Below are positions 14,525-23,406 of a DNA stretch of 64,000 bases, piece after piece (position 1 is the first letter of the stretch; the number at the start of each line of letters is the position of its first letter). Below the pieces are notes generated by a model that saw nothing but the letters and a program-made list of their open reading frames with translations, was not told where the DNA came from and did not search any database. The translations under genes were made by a program, and so were the position numbers. Source of the DNA: CADEED01 sp043747835 (lineage in GTDB: Bacteria > Pseudomonadota > Gammaproteobacteria > Steroidobacterales > Steroidobacteraceae); the NCBI GenBank assembly GCA_043747835.1, contig JAYTOK010000032.1, positions 1-64,000 on the forward strand, written 5' to 3'.

Positions 14525-16568
14525 AGCGTGCGAAGACCGCCTCCAGCGACTTCTCCTCCCCCACGATCCCCGCCATAAGCTGCCGCCCGAGCTCGCGGTA
14601 ACTGTCGAACTGCAGTTCCCCATAGAACTGGTTGGACGTGGGCTGGTTGGGAAAATCCGGATTCGTGCGCCAGTAGCCGTAGATGTCGGCGCCGAGATGC
14701 TCACGCAGCAGTGCCTTCAGGTACAGGATTACGCCCGTCGACCCATCCGCATACGTCACTGTCCCCAACAAATGCGCCTGCTTGCGCATCGCCTTCGCAT
14801 CGCCGTGAAACATCGGATCGGCGCACAGATCGACATCCGCGCCGAGATCCGCGCGCGCGCGCTGCACGGCCTGGCCGAGATCCGCGAGCGTGCAATCGGG
14901 ATCCGCGCCCGCGTCGCTCACGATGATGTATCGGCAGCGCCGGCGCAGTAGTTCGTAGAGCCCGAGATTCTCGAAGTGCCCGCCGTCGGCGAGATGAATA
15001 CGTGCCTCCTTCTCGGACAGCCCCACGCCCAGCATCTCCCGCAGCATGAGCTGGTACCACGCGGGCCAGCGCCAGCGCCGCGGTTCGTGCCGCGGGTTCA
15101 GCACCCAGACGCCGAGCCGCACGTTGAGCAGCGCCATGAGAAAGCTCACGGGCCGCGACTTAGTCGCGTAGGTATCGGGATCGACCGCGGCGCCGGACAC
15201 CGAAAACGCCGTCGACAGCGTGAGCTCGCCGCGCAGGTAGTGAGTCGTGCGCCGATACCCGGTGGCGCTCGAGCCGCAGTAGAGCGGCGTCAGGATCATG
15301 TTCTCGCCGTTGCGCGCGCGCAGCTTCGCATCGGTCGAGCTCGTCGTGTTCAGCGTCGTGTTGATGATCTGGAAAGGACCGCCGCCGTCGGCGCGTACGT
15401 CCGTGAGACGGAAGGTGAGCGGATGGCGCGCGTCGTGCTTCGCGTCGCCGGCGATCTCGGGCAGGAATGCCTCCGCGAGCCGGCTGCGGTAATAGCTGTG
15501 CATCGAGATCGCGTTGATGTCGCAGACGAACGCGAACAGGATCGACACCGCGAGCCAGCCCATGAAGAACGGCGTCTCGAGCAGGCGCGTGTGGTGCGCG
15601 AGGTGGTAGAGGCCGGTGAACGCGCCTGCCAGCACCAGCACCAGGCCGACCATCGCGAACGTGCCCGCGTGCGCACCTTGCTTGTTGGCCTGCCGTACCG
15701 AGAACGCTCCCACGATGAGCGGCCCGGCCCATGACGCGTGTCGAGTCACGTCATCGGCGGCATCGACCTTGAGCCACGCGAGCGCGGTCTCCTCGAGTCC
15801 CGCGAGTACGGGCAACAGTCCGATGCCGATGAGCGAAATGCCGCCGCCCAGAAACACGCCGAGTCTCTGCCGGATGTACTGCCCCGCCGAGAGTTGCCGC
15901 AGCGGCGGCAGCACGGTACTCAGTGCGAACGTGAGGGTGGCGAGCAGATAGAGCGCGAGTAACGCGATACCGAAGATCGTCATGATCATGAAGCCGTCGT
16001 GCGCGCGCACTTCCCCCGCCCCCGGCATGTGGATCTCGGGTGGCCAACTGAATTCGAACCAGTCGCCGGACGCGAGCCCGATCGCGAGCAGGAAGATGGG
16101 CAGCAGCACGACGAGATTCAGCAGTGTGCCGGAGAGGATGCTGGCGCCGAGCGTCCAGCCCGATAACCCCTTGCCCGTAATCAGGTAGCGGCCGTGCGCG
16201 CGCAACCAGTCGAGCACGGTGCCGGTGCCGTCCGCGAGCGGGATCGCGCCGAGCTTGTCGTTGGTCTTGACCGGCGCGTGCGCGCGCAACCAGGTGAGGC
16301 ACGAACCGATATATCCGCCGCCCGAGACCGTGGACAGATAGTCGATGCGCGGCATCAATCCCCGGCGCGACAACGTCTGCAGAACACCCATGCTGAACGC
16401 GGCCGAGCGTATGCCGCCGCCCGAGAGCGCGAGCCCCACGAGCGGCTCGCCGGCCGCCGTGCCCGCGGCCTGGCGGCGCGCGTCTATCCACTCCGATTCG
16501 GCGCGCGCGACATCGGCGAAGTTGTCGGTGTATTCCGGCTGGTTGTTCGTCCCTGAGGTGGCGCTCAC
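14457..16568 (-). CDS. Patatin-like phospholipase with internal membrane segments
   Basis: 703 aa from a GTG start that overlaps the cytochrome stop by 4 nt (GTGA). The oxyanion-hole motif is SGGGIRSAAFSMG (49-61). The nucleophile is Ser82 in STVSGGGYIGS, and the dyad Asp is D528 in LADGGHFENLGLYELL. Between them lie about five hydrophobic segments (for example LLNLVVLLPIFLLAIGLA and MTIFGIALLALYLLATLTF), so the lipase domain is split by a membrane module. The last 22 residues, from about Trp682, are encoded by a REP-like hairpin and are unlikely to be ancestral. Expected to hydrolyse acyl esters of membrane lipids. Coupling to the cytochrome gene suggests a joint role at the envelope, function unknown. 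Confidence 0.85.
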   Translation of the reverse strand: MSATSGTNNQPEYTDNFADVARAESEWIDARRQAAGTAAGEPLVGLALSGGGIRSAAFSMGVLQTLSRRGLMPRIDYLSTVSGGGYIGSCLTWLRAHAPVKTNDKLGAIPLADGTGTVLDWLRAHGRYLITGKGLSGWTLGASILSGTLLNLVVLLPIFLLAIGLASGDWFEFSWPPEIHMPGAGEVRAHDGFMIMTIFGIALLALYLLATLTFALSTVLPPLRQLSAGQYIRQRLGVFLGGGISLIGIGLLPVLAGLEETALAWLKVDAADDVTRHASWAGPLIVGAFSVRQANKQGAHAGTFAMVGLVLVLAGAFTGLYHLAHHTRLLETPFFMGWLAVSILFAFVCDINAISMHSYYRSRLAEAFLPEIAGDAKHDARHPLTFRLTDVRADGGGPFQIINTTLNTTSSTDAKLRARNGENMILTPLYCGSSATGYRRTTHYLRGELTLSTAFSVSGAAVDPDTYATKSRPVSFLMALLNVRLGVWVLNPRHEPRRWRWPAWYQLMLREMLGVGLSEKEARIHLADGGHFENLGLYELLRRRCRYIIVSDAGADPDCTLADLGQAVQRARADLGADVDLCADPMFHGDAKAMRKQAHLLGTVTYADGSTGVILYLKALLREHLGADIYGYWRTNPDFPNQPTSNQFYGELQFDSYRELGRQLMAGIVGEEKSLEAVFARWKLGSGPNFVDSASPTENGDRN

Positions 16569-18832
16569 AGCGCCTGCCCCCAGAGATGACACACCGGCGG
16601 TTGGTAGCCGTCCGGCGTCGGCGGGTCCTGGTGGATCTTGAGGTATTCGATGATGTCGAAGCGCTCGGCATCGGTGAACAACGGACCGATCACGCCGGAC
16701 GGCAGCGGATTCTTCGCCGGATCGGCGAGATGCTTCTGCCACGTCGCGGCATCGGCCTCGAACGCGTGGCCAGTGTTGCGATTGCCTTTCAACGAGGTGT
16801 CCAGCCAGAAGCCGTCGTCGGTGCCGTCCTGATCCGGCTTGGTCACGTAGCCGACGTGGACGGGGTCGTACTCGCGCCGGCCGACGAAGAACTCCTTGTC
16901 GCGTTGGGCGGGCGGCAGCAGCATCTGGAACAGCGTCGGCACCGAGCCGTTGTGCAGAAAGGGGGGCGTCGACCAGACGCCGGAGAGAGGCCGCGGTTTG
17001 TACCCGAGGATTTCCTGCGGCAGATCGAGCGCGCCGAAACCCTCGATGCATTGCTGCGTCGCGTAGTCGATGCCGTAGTCGGCGTAGTAGCGATCCTTGA
17101 TCAGGATTCCGATCAGGTTCAGCGCGGCGCCTTCCGAGAGTTTCTTCACGTCGATCTTCGCCAGCGTGGCATCGACGCCCGCGACGCCGTTGCGCACATC
17201 CCAGAGAAGGTTCATGAGGTGACACGCCTCATCGCAGTCCGGCGGGTCGGCCGGCTGGTTAGCCGCATCGGGGACGGCGGGCAGCGGAGCCGCGATGGCG
17301 AGGGCCGCATCGATCGCTCCGAACGCGGCGAGGTCGACCACGGGCTTCGGGTCCTTGTCGGGATCGGGATAGGCGGCGAGCGCTTTCGGGAGATCTCCGA
17401 GCGGAGCGCTGCGTTCGCCGCGCAGTCGAACGACCTCTTTCAACCGGAAACGCACGTCGCGCATGAGATTGCGCGTCAGCAACGGGCGCAGCGCATCGCG
17501 CAACTGCGCATCCGAAAGACCCGTGGCCGACAGATCGTAGCGCCGCTCCATGAAACCCTGCGTCGCGGTGGCATCCGTGCCGATGTGCTCCAGCGGAATC
17601 ACCTCGATGCGCCACTCGAGACCCGCCGGCTTCAGCGGCGCGCTCGCCTGCGCGCGCGCATCGTCGGTCACGTGCGGACCGTGGCAGCCCTGGCAGCGCT
17701 GTTTGAACAACACCTCACCGCGCGCCGCCTTGTCGCGGTCGACCGCGCCGAGCAATTCCTCCGGCCAGCGCGGCGGCTTCAACATCTGCAGCGCGTGCTC
17801 GATGCGCGTGAGCCCGGGAATGTCCACGGAGCTGCGGTAGCGTTCATCGTGCGGCAAACCTTCCAGCATGTCGCTGCGCAGCGGCGCGATCGCGCCGACT
17901 CCCAGCGCCTCGCCGACGTTGCGCGCGAGCGGCTGCGACACCGAGCCGTTGTACTGCACCCAGTCGAACTTCCAGATGTTCCAGAGATAGGGGTAGCTCA
18001 CCGGCGCATCGCCGGTCTGGTAGTTCGACGCGACGAGATGGTCGCCGAAGGCGGTGTTGCCGATGCGGCCCAGCGCGTCCGTGCGGCCGAAGCCTTCGCG
18101 CAGCGGGTAGAGCTTGCGCAGCGGATTGTTCTGACCGCTCTCGAGCATCGCCTTGATCGTCGCATGCAGCGCGGCGCGCAGTTGCGGCTTCGACTTCGGG
18201 TATCCCTCGCCGAGCACCTTCTTGGCGAACCGATCGAACTTCCAGGGACTCGCCGAGGTGTTGATCAATGACGCGAGCAGGACGGGCGCGAAGTTGCCGC
18301 GCGTCATGTCCGTGAACGCGTGCATCGCCTGGCCGCCATCGATGCGGACCGCGCGGGTTTTCCCGTCGCGCGTCACGTGGATCTCGCCCGTGTGGCAGGC
18401 GGCGCACGTGATGTCGAGCACGTATTCCCCGATGCCGGGGTCGTAGTGCTTCGTGAAGCCGATCGGCAACTGGTGCGGATTGGTTTCTGTCGGCGCCGGA
18501 TCGACGAGGAAGCGGTACTTGCGCATGTGATCCGGGTCCGCGAAGCGCTGCTTCGACAGCGGCAGCTCGAGGTTCACGAACCAGTCGTACCGCACGGCGC
18601 CGGCGGACGCGCCCTGCGGCATCGAGGTCCCCTGCGCGGTGTAGTAGTAGCGCTGGCGCAGTGCGGTGTCCTGGCCGGCGCCCCACCCCTGGTCCAGCCA
18701 GACGTATTCGTCGACCGGTTCGAGCGCCGGGATGGTGTTGACCGGCCACAGCACGAACCACGAGAACAATCCCACCGCCGCGAGCACCACCACCACGGCC
18801 AGCGACGCTATCCACTTGATCAATCGACGCAT
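16565..18832 (-). CDS. Multi-haem c-type cytochrome, RoxA-like / di-haem peroxidase-like
   Basis: 755 aa with one N-terminal membrane anchor (about residues 7-29). Canonical haem c motifs are CAACH (143-147) and CQGCH (380-384). A third, CDEACH (533-538), has three residues between the cysteines and may be a CxxxCH site or a disulfide. The segments LWNIWKFDWVQYNGSVSQPL and FLHNGSVPTLFQML, plus YDPVHVGY, recall the RoxA/RoxB rubber oxygenases and related di-haem peroxidases. Periplasmic oxidative chemistry is likely but the substrate is unknown. I chose ATG 18832, preceded by AGGGAGA; the 12-residue longer form lacks a ribosome site. The stop overlaps the patatin gene start. Confidence 0.82.
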   Translation of the reverse strand: MRRLIKWIASLAVVVVLAAVGLFSWFVLWPVNTIPALEPVDEYVWLDQGWGAGQDTALRQRYYYTAQGTSMPQGASAGAVRYDWFVNLELPLSKQRFADPDHMRKYRFLVDPAPTETNPHQLPIGFTKHYDPGIGEYVLDITCAACHTGEIHVTRDGKTRAVRIDGGQAMHAFTDMTRGNFAPVLLASLINTSASPWKFDRFAKKVLGEGYPKSKPQLRAALHATIKAMLESGQNNPLRKLYPLREGFGRTDALGRIGNTAFGDHLVASNYQTGDAPVSYPYLWNIWKFDWVQYNGSVSQPLARNVGEALGVGAIAPLRSDMLEGLPHDERYRSSVDIPGLTRIEHALQMLKPPRWPEELLGAVDRDKAARGEVLFKQRCQGCHGPHVTDDARAQASAPLKPAGLEWRIEVIPLEHIGTDATATQGFMERRYDLSATGLSDAQLRDALRPLLTRNLMRDVRFRLKEVVRLRGERSAPLGDLPKALAAYPDPDKDPKPVVDLAAFGAIDAALAIAAPLPAVPDAANQPADPPDCDEACHLMNLLWDVRNGVAGVDATLAKIDVKKLSEGAALNLIGILIKDRYYADYGIDYATQQCIEGFGALDLPQEILGYKPRPLSGVWSTPPFLHNGSVPTLFQMLLPPAQRDKEFFVGRREYDPVHVGYVTKPDQDGTDDGFWLDTSLKGNRNTGHAFEADAATWQKHLADPAKNPLPSGVIGPLFTDAERFDIIEYLKIHQDPPTPDGYQPPVCHLWGQAL

Positions 18833-18896
18833 CACGTGTCTCCCTACGCGTTCTGCCTCATACTCCAAACAAAGTTATCAGAGCAGGAAGACGTTT

Positions 18897-20660
18897 GTGG
18901 AGCGCTTCAGGAAAGTTTGTTTGACATGGATGTTAGTTAGCGTCGCGGGCGCGGCGCTCGGTGACTCCGTCGATCGCCCCATTGGCGATTCTCTGGGGGA
19001 TTCTCTGAGCGTGACGACGCTCGTCCCCGGCGAGGCCGTCAACGTCGCGAAGCTCGCCGGCGCCATCCAGCTTCTCGAGGACCGCGAGGGCAAGCTCGAC
19101 ATCCAGACCGTGAGCGCTCTACCTCCCGATGCGGGATTCGTCGCCGGCTCGCTCGCGGCGGTCAACGTCGGCTTCTCGCCGTCGGTCTGGTGGGTGCGAT
19201 TCACCCTGCGCAATCCCGGAAACGAAGATCGCTTCGTCTATCTGCGCCAGGACTATCCGCTGATCGACCTCCTCGATCTGTACGACCCCACGCCCGACGG
19301 CCACTGGCGCGTGCATTCGACGGGCGATCGCCGGCCCTTCGGCTCCCGCGACGTACTGCACCGCGACTTCCTGTTCCCGCTGCAGATTCCGGCCGGCACC
19401 GACCGCACCATCCACCTGCGCTACCAGTCGCAGGGGCCCATCGACATCAACCTCGCGCTGCTCGACGCGAACGAGCTGGCGGGCGCGCTCAGCCGCGAGC
19501 AGCTCGCCTACGGCATCTACTTCGGCTGCGTGCTCATGCTGCTGGTCTGGAGCGGCTTCGTGTTCATCGCCGTTCGCGACCGCGCGTTCCTCGCGTATTT
19601 CGCGTACGTCGCGACTTTCGGCATCTACATGATGGTGAACACCGGCTTCGCGTTTCAGTACCTCTGGCCGGACAGTCCGCGCTGGGCGAATACCTGCCTC
19701 ATCGTGCTGCTCAATCTCTCGCTGATCACCGCGCTGCAATTCTCGACCGACATCCTTCGCTCGAAGGACTACACGCCGCGGCTCGACAAGATCGCGCGCG
19801 TGCTGCAACTCGTGGCGCTGGTCGCGATCGGGCTGATCCCGCTGTTCGATTATTCCGTGCTGGTCAAACCGGTGACGTTCCTGATCCTGATTTCCGTCGT
19901 CTTCATGCTCGCGCTCGGTGCCGTGAACGTGCTCGCGGGCTCGCGGCCCGCGCGTTTCTACGTGCTCGCGTGGGGCGCCTTCCTCGCGGGCTCCATCATC
20001 TTCCTGTTCAAGAACTTCGGACTCGTGCCGCACACCTTCCTGACCCAGCACAGCTGGCAGGTAGGTGGGCTCGTCGAAATGATCCTGCTGTCGATGACGC
20101 TCTCCAGTCGCATGAACGAACTCAAGCATCAGAGCCGGACGGACCCGCTCACGCTGCTCGGCAACCGCCGCTTGTTCGACGACCGCTTCCCGCAGGAATT
20201 CGTCGCGGCGCAAGAGCTCGCCAAACCACTGTCGGTGCTCATGCTCGATATCGACCGCTTCAAGGCTTACAACGACCGGCACGGCCACGCGCAGGGTGAC
20301 GAGGCGATCAAGATGGTCGCCGCCGCATTGCGCCGCTACGCGCGCAAACCCTTCGTCGCCTGCCGTTACGGCGGCGAGGAATTCTGCGTGATCCTCCCCA
20401 ACACTCCCGCGAAGTCCGCCGCGCTCGTCGCGGAGCGACTTCGTGCCGCGGTGCAGGCCGCTGCGCCCGGCGATCTCGGCATCACGATCAGCGTGGGTCA
20501 CGCCTGCCTGACCGGCGATGAATTTCCGAGTCCCGAGAAACTGTTCGAAGCCGCCGACGCCGCGCTCTATTCCGCGAAGGACGCCGGACGCAATCGCGTC
20601 ATGGAGTTCCACGGCCGCCGCAACAGCGACCCGACCGCCGCCGTCCCACCGCCCGGCTGA
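18897..20660 (+). CDS. 7TMR-DISM membrane diguanylate cyclase (GGDEF)
   Basis: 587 aa from GTG 18897 (AGGAAG upstream), with a signal peptide ending near AGAALGDS. Residues about 25-185 form a periplasmic 7TMR-DISM extracellular beta domain (PSVWWVRFTLRNP is typical). Seven membrane helices span about 190-400. The GGDEF domain follows TDPLTLLGNRRLFDDRF and has RYGGEEF as active site. It should make c-di-GMP in response to a periplasmic ligand, possibly a carbohydrate. No EAL domain or clear RxxD inhibitory site was noticed. It is divergent from the cytochrome-patatin operon, with only 64 nt between starts. The open frame continues upstream but only antisense to the cytochrome. Confidence 0.9.
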   Translation: MERFRKVCLTWMLVSVAGAALGDSVDRPIGDSLGDSLSVTTLVPGEAVNVAKLAGAIQLLEDREGKLDIQTVSALPPDAGFVAGSLAAVNVGFSPSVWWVRFTLRNPGNEDRFVYLRQDYPLIDLLDLYDPTPDGHWRVHSTGDRRPFGSRDVLHRDFLFPLQIPAGTDRTIHLRYQSQGPIDINLALLDANELAGALSREQLAYGIYFGCVLMLLVWSGFVFIAVRDRAFLAYFAYVATFGIYMMVNTGFAFQYLWPDSPRWANTCLIVLLNLSLITALQFSTDILRSKDYTPRLDKIARVLQLVALVAIGLIPLFDYSVLVKPVTFLILISVVFMLALGAVNVLAGSRPARFYVLAWGAFLAGSIIFLFKNFGLVPHTFLTQHSWQVGGLVEMILLSMTLSSRMNELKHQSRTDPLTLLGNRRLFDDRFPQEFVAAQELAKPLSVLMLDIDRFKAYNDRHGHAQGDEAIKMVAAALRRYARKPFVACRYGGEEFCVILPNTPAKSAALVAERLRAAVQAAAPGDLGITISVGHACLTGDEFPSPEKLFEAADAALYSAKDAGRNRVMEFHGRRNSDPTAAVPPPG

Positions 20661-20669
20661 CTGAATTTC

Positions 20670-20690
20670 GCCGCCGCGGGCGGCCATTGC
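20670..20690 (+). terminator. Possible terminator after the diguanylate cyclase gene
   Basis: GCCGCC-GCG-GGCGGC (20670-20684) forms a six-pair hairpin, but the following sequence has only a short delayed T-run (CTTTTCT at 20691-20697). Weak candidate, possibly Rho-assisted. Confidence 0.35.
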
Positions 20691-20731
20691 CTTTTCTACT
20701 ACATCGGTCATAGACTAGACCACATCTGTAG
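20687..20731 (+). promoter_or_regulatory. Promoter and BlaI-like operator of cassette B
   Basis: TTGCCT (20687-20692) and TAGACT (20711-20716), spaced 18 bp, form a plausible promoter. CACATCTGTA (20721-20730) matches the BlaI/MecI half-site pattern TACA-N2-TGTA with one mismatch, 10 nt before the BlaI-like start codon. A second TACA-containing stretch (20699-20709) lies in the spacer. Confidence 0.45.
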
Positions 20732-20740
20732 GGAGAGATC

Positions 20741-21127
20741 ATGGCCGAGCCGAAATTGAGCGCGTTGGAATTGCGGATCATGGGCGAGTTCTGGACGCGC
20801 GGCGCCTGCTCCATCCGCGAGGTGCACGAAGCGATCGTGCGCCGCGACCGGCCCGCGTACACGACGGTGCAGACGATGGTCTATCGCCTCGAGGCAAAGG
20901 CCGCGCTGCGCCGCACGAAGAAGATAGGCAACGCGCACATCTTCGAAGCGACGACGTCGCGCGCCTCCGTGCAGACGCGCTTGCTCAAGGAACTGCTCGG
21001 CCTGTTCGACGGCAGCGTCAAACCCGTCATGGCGCACCTGGTCGAGATGGGAAAGATCTCTGACGAAGACATCGAAGAGGCGCAGAAGCTGCTCGACGCG
21101 CACCGCGGCAAGAGCAAACAAAAATGA
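20741..21127 (+). CDS. BlaI/MecI-family transcriptional repressor (cassette B)
   Basis: 128 aa. Begins MAEPKLSALELRIMGEFWTR with the BlaI winged-helix domain. The recognition segment AYTTVQTMVYRLEAKAALRR is the counterpart of AYTTVLTILRTLEQKGYV in the cassette A repressor. Its ATG follows GGGAGAG. The final codons overlap the downstream M56 gene by 4 nt (ATGA at 21124-21127). It presumably represses its own four-gene operon through the CACATCTGTA site upstream. The two BlaI copies in this window are clearly diverged, so cross-regulation is not certain. Confidence 0.92.
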   Translation: MAEPKLSALELRIMGEFWTRGACSIREVHEAIVRRDRPAYTTVQTMVYRLEAKAALRRTKKIGNAHIFEATTSRASVQTRLLKELLGLFDGSVKPVMAHLVEMGKISDEDIEEAQKLLDAHRGKSKQK

Positions 21128-22446
21128 TCGGCGCGCTGATCGACCACCTCTGGCAGTCGACGCTGTTCTGCGCCGCGGTCTGGTCGATCACGCTCGCGTT
21201 GCGAGCGAACGGCGCCGCGGTGCGCCACGCGTTGTGGATGCTCGCGTCGCTGAAATTCCTGATTCCATTTTCGGCGCTTTATATGGTCGGCGCCGCGGCT
21301 GGGCTCCCATCCCCCGTGGAGTCCCAGCCTACTTTCCTCGTCGGCAAGATGGTCGAGACACTGGCGGCGGCGGCACCGGTCGTGTCACCGGCGCTCGAAC
21401 TGCGCGCGACGCCGGGACTCTCCGCCCCAGTGCTTGCGTTCGTTGCGCTCTGGCTTGCGGGCGCCGCGTTCGTCGCGAGTCGCTGGTTCGCGGGATGGCG
21501 CGCGGCCAATACATTGATCAGGGCAACGCGGCCGGCGCCGGGCTCGCCGCCGGATGCGCGCGTCACGGACGAGGACGTTGAACCCTCCGTGGCGGGTGTT
21601 TTCGATCCGGTGGTGTTGCTGCCGGCCGCGTTGCTCAGGAGGCTCGAACCCGCGCAGCTCGACGCGGTGATGGAGCACGAGCGCGAACACATCGCGCGCA
21701 ATGACGTGCTCAAGGACCACGTGCATCGCCTCGTCGAGACACTGTTCTGGTTCCATCCCCTCGTCTGGTGGATAGGCCGGCGGCTCGTCGATGAACGCGA
21801 GCGCGCCTGCGACGAGGGCGTGCTGTCGCGGGGTTACGACCCCGGCGACTACGCGGCGGGCATCCTCGCCGTGTGCCGGCACTGCCGCGCGACGAGCGTG
21901 CGTCCGATGTACGCCACGTCGGGCGCGCTCTCGGGCGATCTCGCCGCGCGCATACGTCACATCCTGGGCAGCGCGCCGCCCGTCGCGGTGGGTTTGTGCA
22001 AGGCGCTCGCGCTGATGCTATGCATTTTGGCCGTGGCGACCGTGCCGCTGTTCGCGGGCGCGCTCGACGGTGATGAGCGCCGCCGCTCCGTCGCCGCGAT
22101 CCAGGCGAACCAGCTCGACGATGCGATCGTGTACGTCTCGGTTGCCAAAGATGCACGAGCACGCCGCTCGCTCGACGCAGCCGATCATGAAGTCGCAATC
22201 CGCAACATCTCGCTGCGCCAGCTCGTCGCGCTCGCGTATGACGTCGCGCCGTCGCAAGTCACGGGCGGCGGCGTCTGGCTCGACATGCCGCGGTACGATT
22301 TCCGCGTCGAAGTGCCGGGCGGCGTGAGTCAGCCCGACGACCTCGAACCGCTCGCGCTGCGCGGGCTCGTGAACAAACTGCTTGCCTCGCGTTTCGATCT
22401 GCAGATTCGCGCAAGTCAGCCGGGCGCCGCGCCAACGTCGCGGTGA
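21124..22446 (+). CDS. M56 (BlaR1-like) metallopeptidase with Soli_Cterm-type domain (cassette B)
   Basis: 440 aa. N-terminal membrane helices (MIGALIDHLWQSTLFCAAVW onwards). The zinc motif is HEREH (185-189), followed by the third-ligand region RLVDERERACDEGVL and FHPLVWWIGRR, all canonical for M56. After a membrane helix near residue 300 the C-terminus (about 345-430, ISLRQLVALAYDVAPSQVTG) matches the TIGR03435-type domain frequent in soil acidobacterial proteins. It replaces the beta-lactam sensor of BlaR1. Role: sensor protease that would relieve repression by the overlapping BlaI gene. The stop is 3 nt before the next start. Confidence 0.87.
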   Translation: MIGALIDHLWQSTLFCAAVWSITLALRANGAAVRHALWMLASLKFLIPFSALYMVGAAAGLPSPVESQPTFLVGKMVETLAAAAPVVSPALELRATPGLSAPVLAFVALWLAGAAFVASRWFAGWRAANTLIRATRPAPGSPPDARVTDEDVEPSVAGVFDPVVLLPAALLRRLEPAQLDAVMEHEREHIARNDVLKDHVHRLVETLFWFHPLVWWIGRRLVDERERACDEGVLSRGYDPGDYAAGILAVCRHCRATSVRPMYATSGALSGDLAARIRHILGSAPPVAVGLCKALALMLCILAVATVPLFAGALDGDERRRSVAAIQANQLDDAIVYVSVAKDARARRSLDAADHEVAIRNISLRQLVALAYDVAPSQVTGGGVWLDMPRYDFRVEVPGGVSQPDDLEPLALRGLVNKLLASRFDLQIRASQPGAAPTSR

Positions 22447-22449
22447 CGC

Positions 22450-23406
22450 GTGCTCGCGTCGCTCGTCGATCATCTCTGGCAGTCGATCCTCGTCTTCTGG
22501 CTGGCGGTGATCTGTGTCGCGCTCTCGCGCCGTCATTCCGCGCAGGTGCGGCTCTGGCTCTGGCGCCTTGCCGCGGCGAAATTCCTCGTCCCATTCGCGA
22601 TCCTTGTCGGCATCGGCAGTGGCTTCGATCTGTTCGCGCTCGCGCCCGATGATCCGACTCCCGCGAGTCTGCTGCGCGCATTGGACGCGACGCTTGCGCT
22701 CACCGCGCCCGCGCGCAGTGCGAAGCTCGACGGAGTTGCGGCGCTCGCCGGCATCGCGGTCCTGCTGCTCGTCAGCGCTGCTTGCGGCCGCATCCTCGTC
22801 GCATCCGAGCGCCTCGAACGATGGCGCGTCGCGCGTGAGATGGCGCGACTCGAGCGCGACTCCGACGATGCGCCGCCGGGACTTGGGGCTTGGCGCGGCG
22901 CGCTGTTCACCTTGCTGGCGCTGTGTCTGGTCTGCGGGCCAGCGTTCGCGGGCGCCGTGGGCGAACGCGAGTGGCGGCGCGAGCTCGTGCTCGAGAACGC
23001 GCGCAACCTGTTTCGCGCGGAGGTCAGGATTCGCCAGGCCGCGCCCGGCATGGGCTGGCGCGCGCAACTCAGTGCCGACGCGAACGGCGCGCACATCCGC
23101 AACGCCACGATCCAGCAACTCACGGGCATCGCGTATGGCGTGCGCGTGTCCGTCGTCTGGGGCGAGCACCGCGTCGATCCCGAGGACGTCGCGAACGACT
23201 GGTTTGTCGGCACGCGATACGACGTGGACATCGCGGGTCCCATCCGGGAGCCAGCGAAGTTCGATGGCTATGCGTTGCGCGTGCCGATCACGCGCGCGCT
23301 GGGCGAGAAGTACGGGATTCAGATCTTCCAGAACAGCGCCTGCGAGCCGCCCTGCGGGGCGTATGGCGTGGCCATACCAGAAGCAATAGCGGAGGCGACA
23401 CCATGA
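22450..23406 (+). CDS. Truncated M56-like membrane protein lacking the peptidase motif
   Basis: 318 aa from GTG 22450. The first 55 residues (LASLVDHLWQSILVFWLAVI...) mirror the N-terminus of the preceding M56 protein (IGALIDHLWQSTLFCAAVWS...). The last 120 residues again form the same TIGR03435-like domain (IQQLTGIAYGVRVSVVWG). The segment that should contain HExxH and the downstream zinc ligand is absent: the protein passes from about residue 115 directly to a late membrane helix (GALFTLLALCLVCGPAFAG). It looks like a tandem duplicate that lost its catalytic core but kept membrane and sensor parts. Its TGA overlaps the next ATG by 4 nt, so it is still being translated in the operon. Confidence 0.75.
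   Translation: MLASLVDHLWQSILVFWLAVICVALSRRHSAQVRLWLWRLAAAKFLVPFAILVGIGSGFDLFALAPDDPTPASLLRALDATLALTAPARSAKLDGVAALAGIAVLLLVSAACGRILVASERLERWRVAREMARLERDSDDAPPGLGAWRGALFTLLALCLVCGPAFAGAVGEREWRRELVLENARNLFRAEVRIRQAAPGMGWRAQLSADANGAHIRNATIQQLTGIAYGVRVSVVWGEHRVDPEDVANDWFVGTRYDVDIAGPIREPAKFDGYALRVPITRALGEKYGIQIFQNSACEPPCGAYGVAIPEAIAEATP

Noticed and set aside
16569..17225. Extension of the patatin-like frame upstream to 17225 (922 aa form)
   Set aside because: The extra 219 residues overlap the cytochrome gene in another frame and have no family resemblance; the GTG at 16568 with a GTGA junction explains the gene better.
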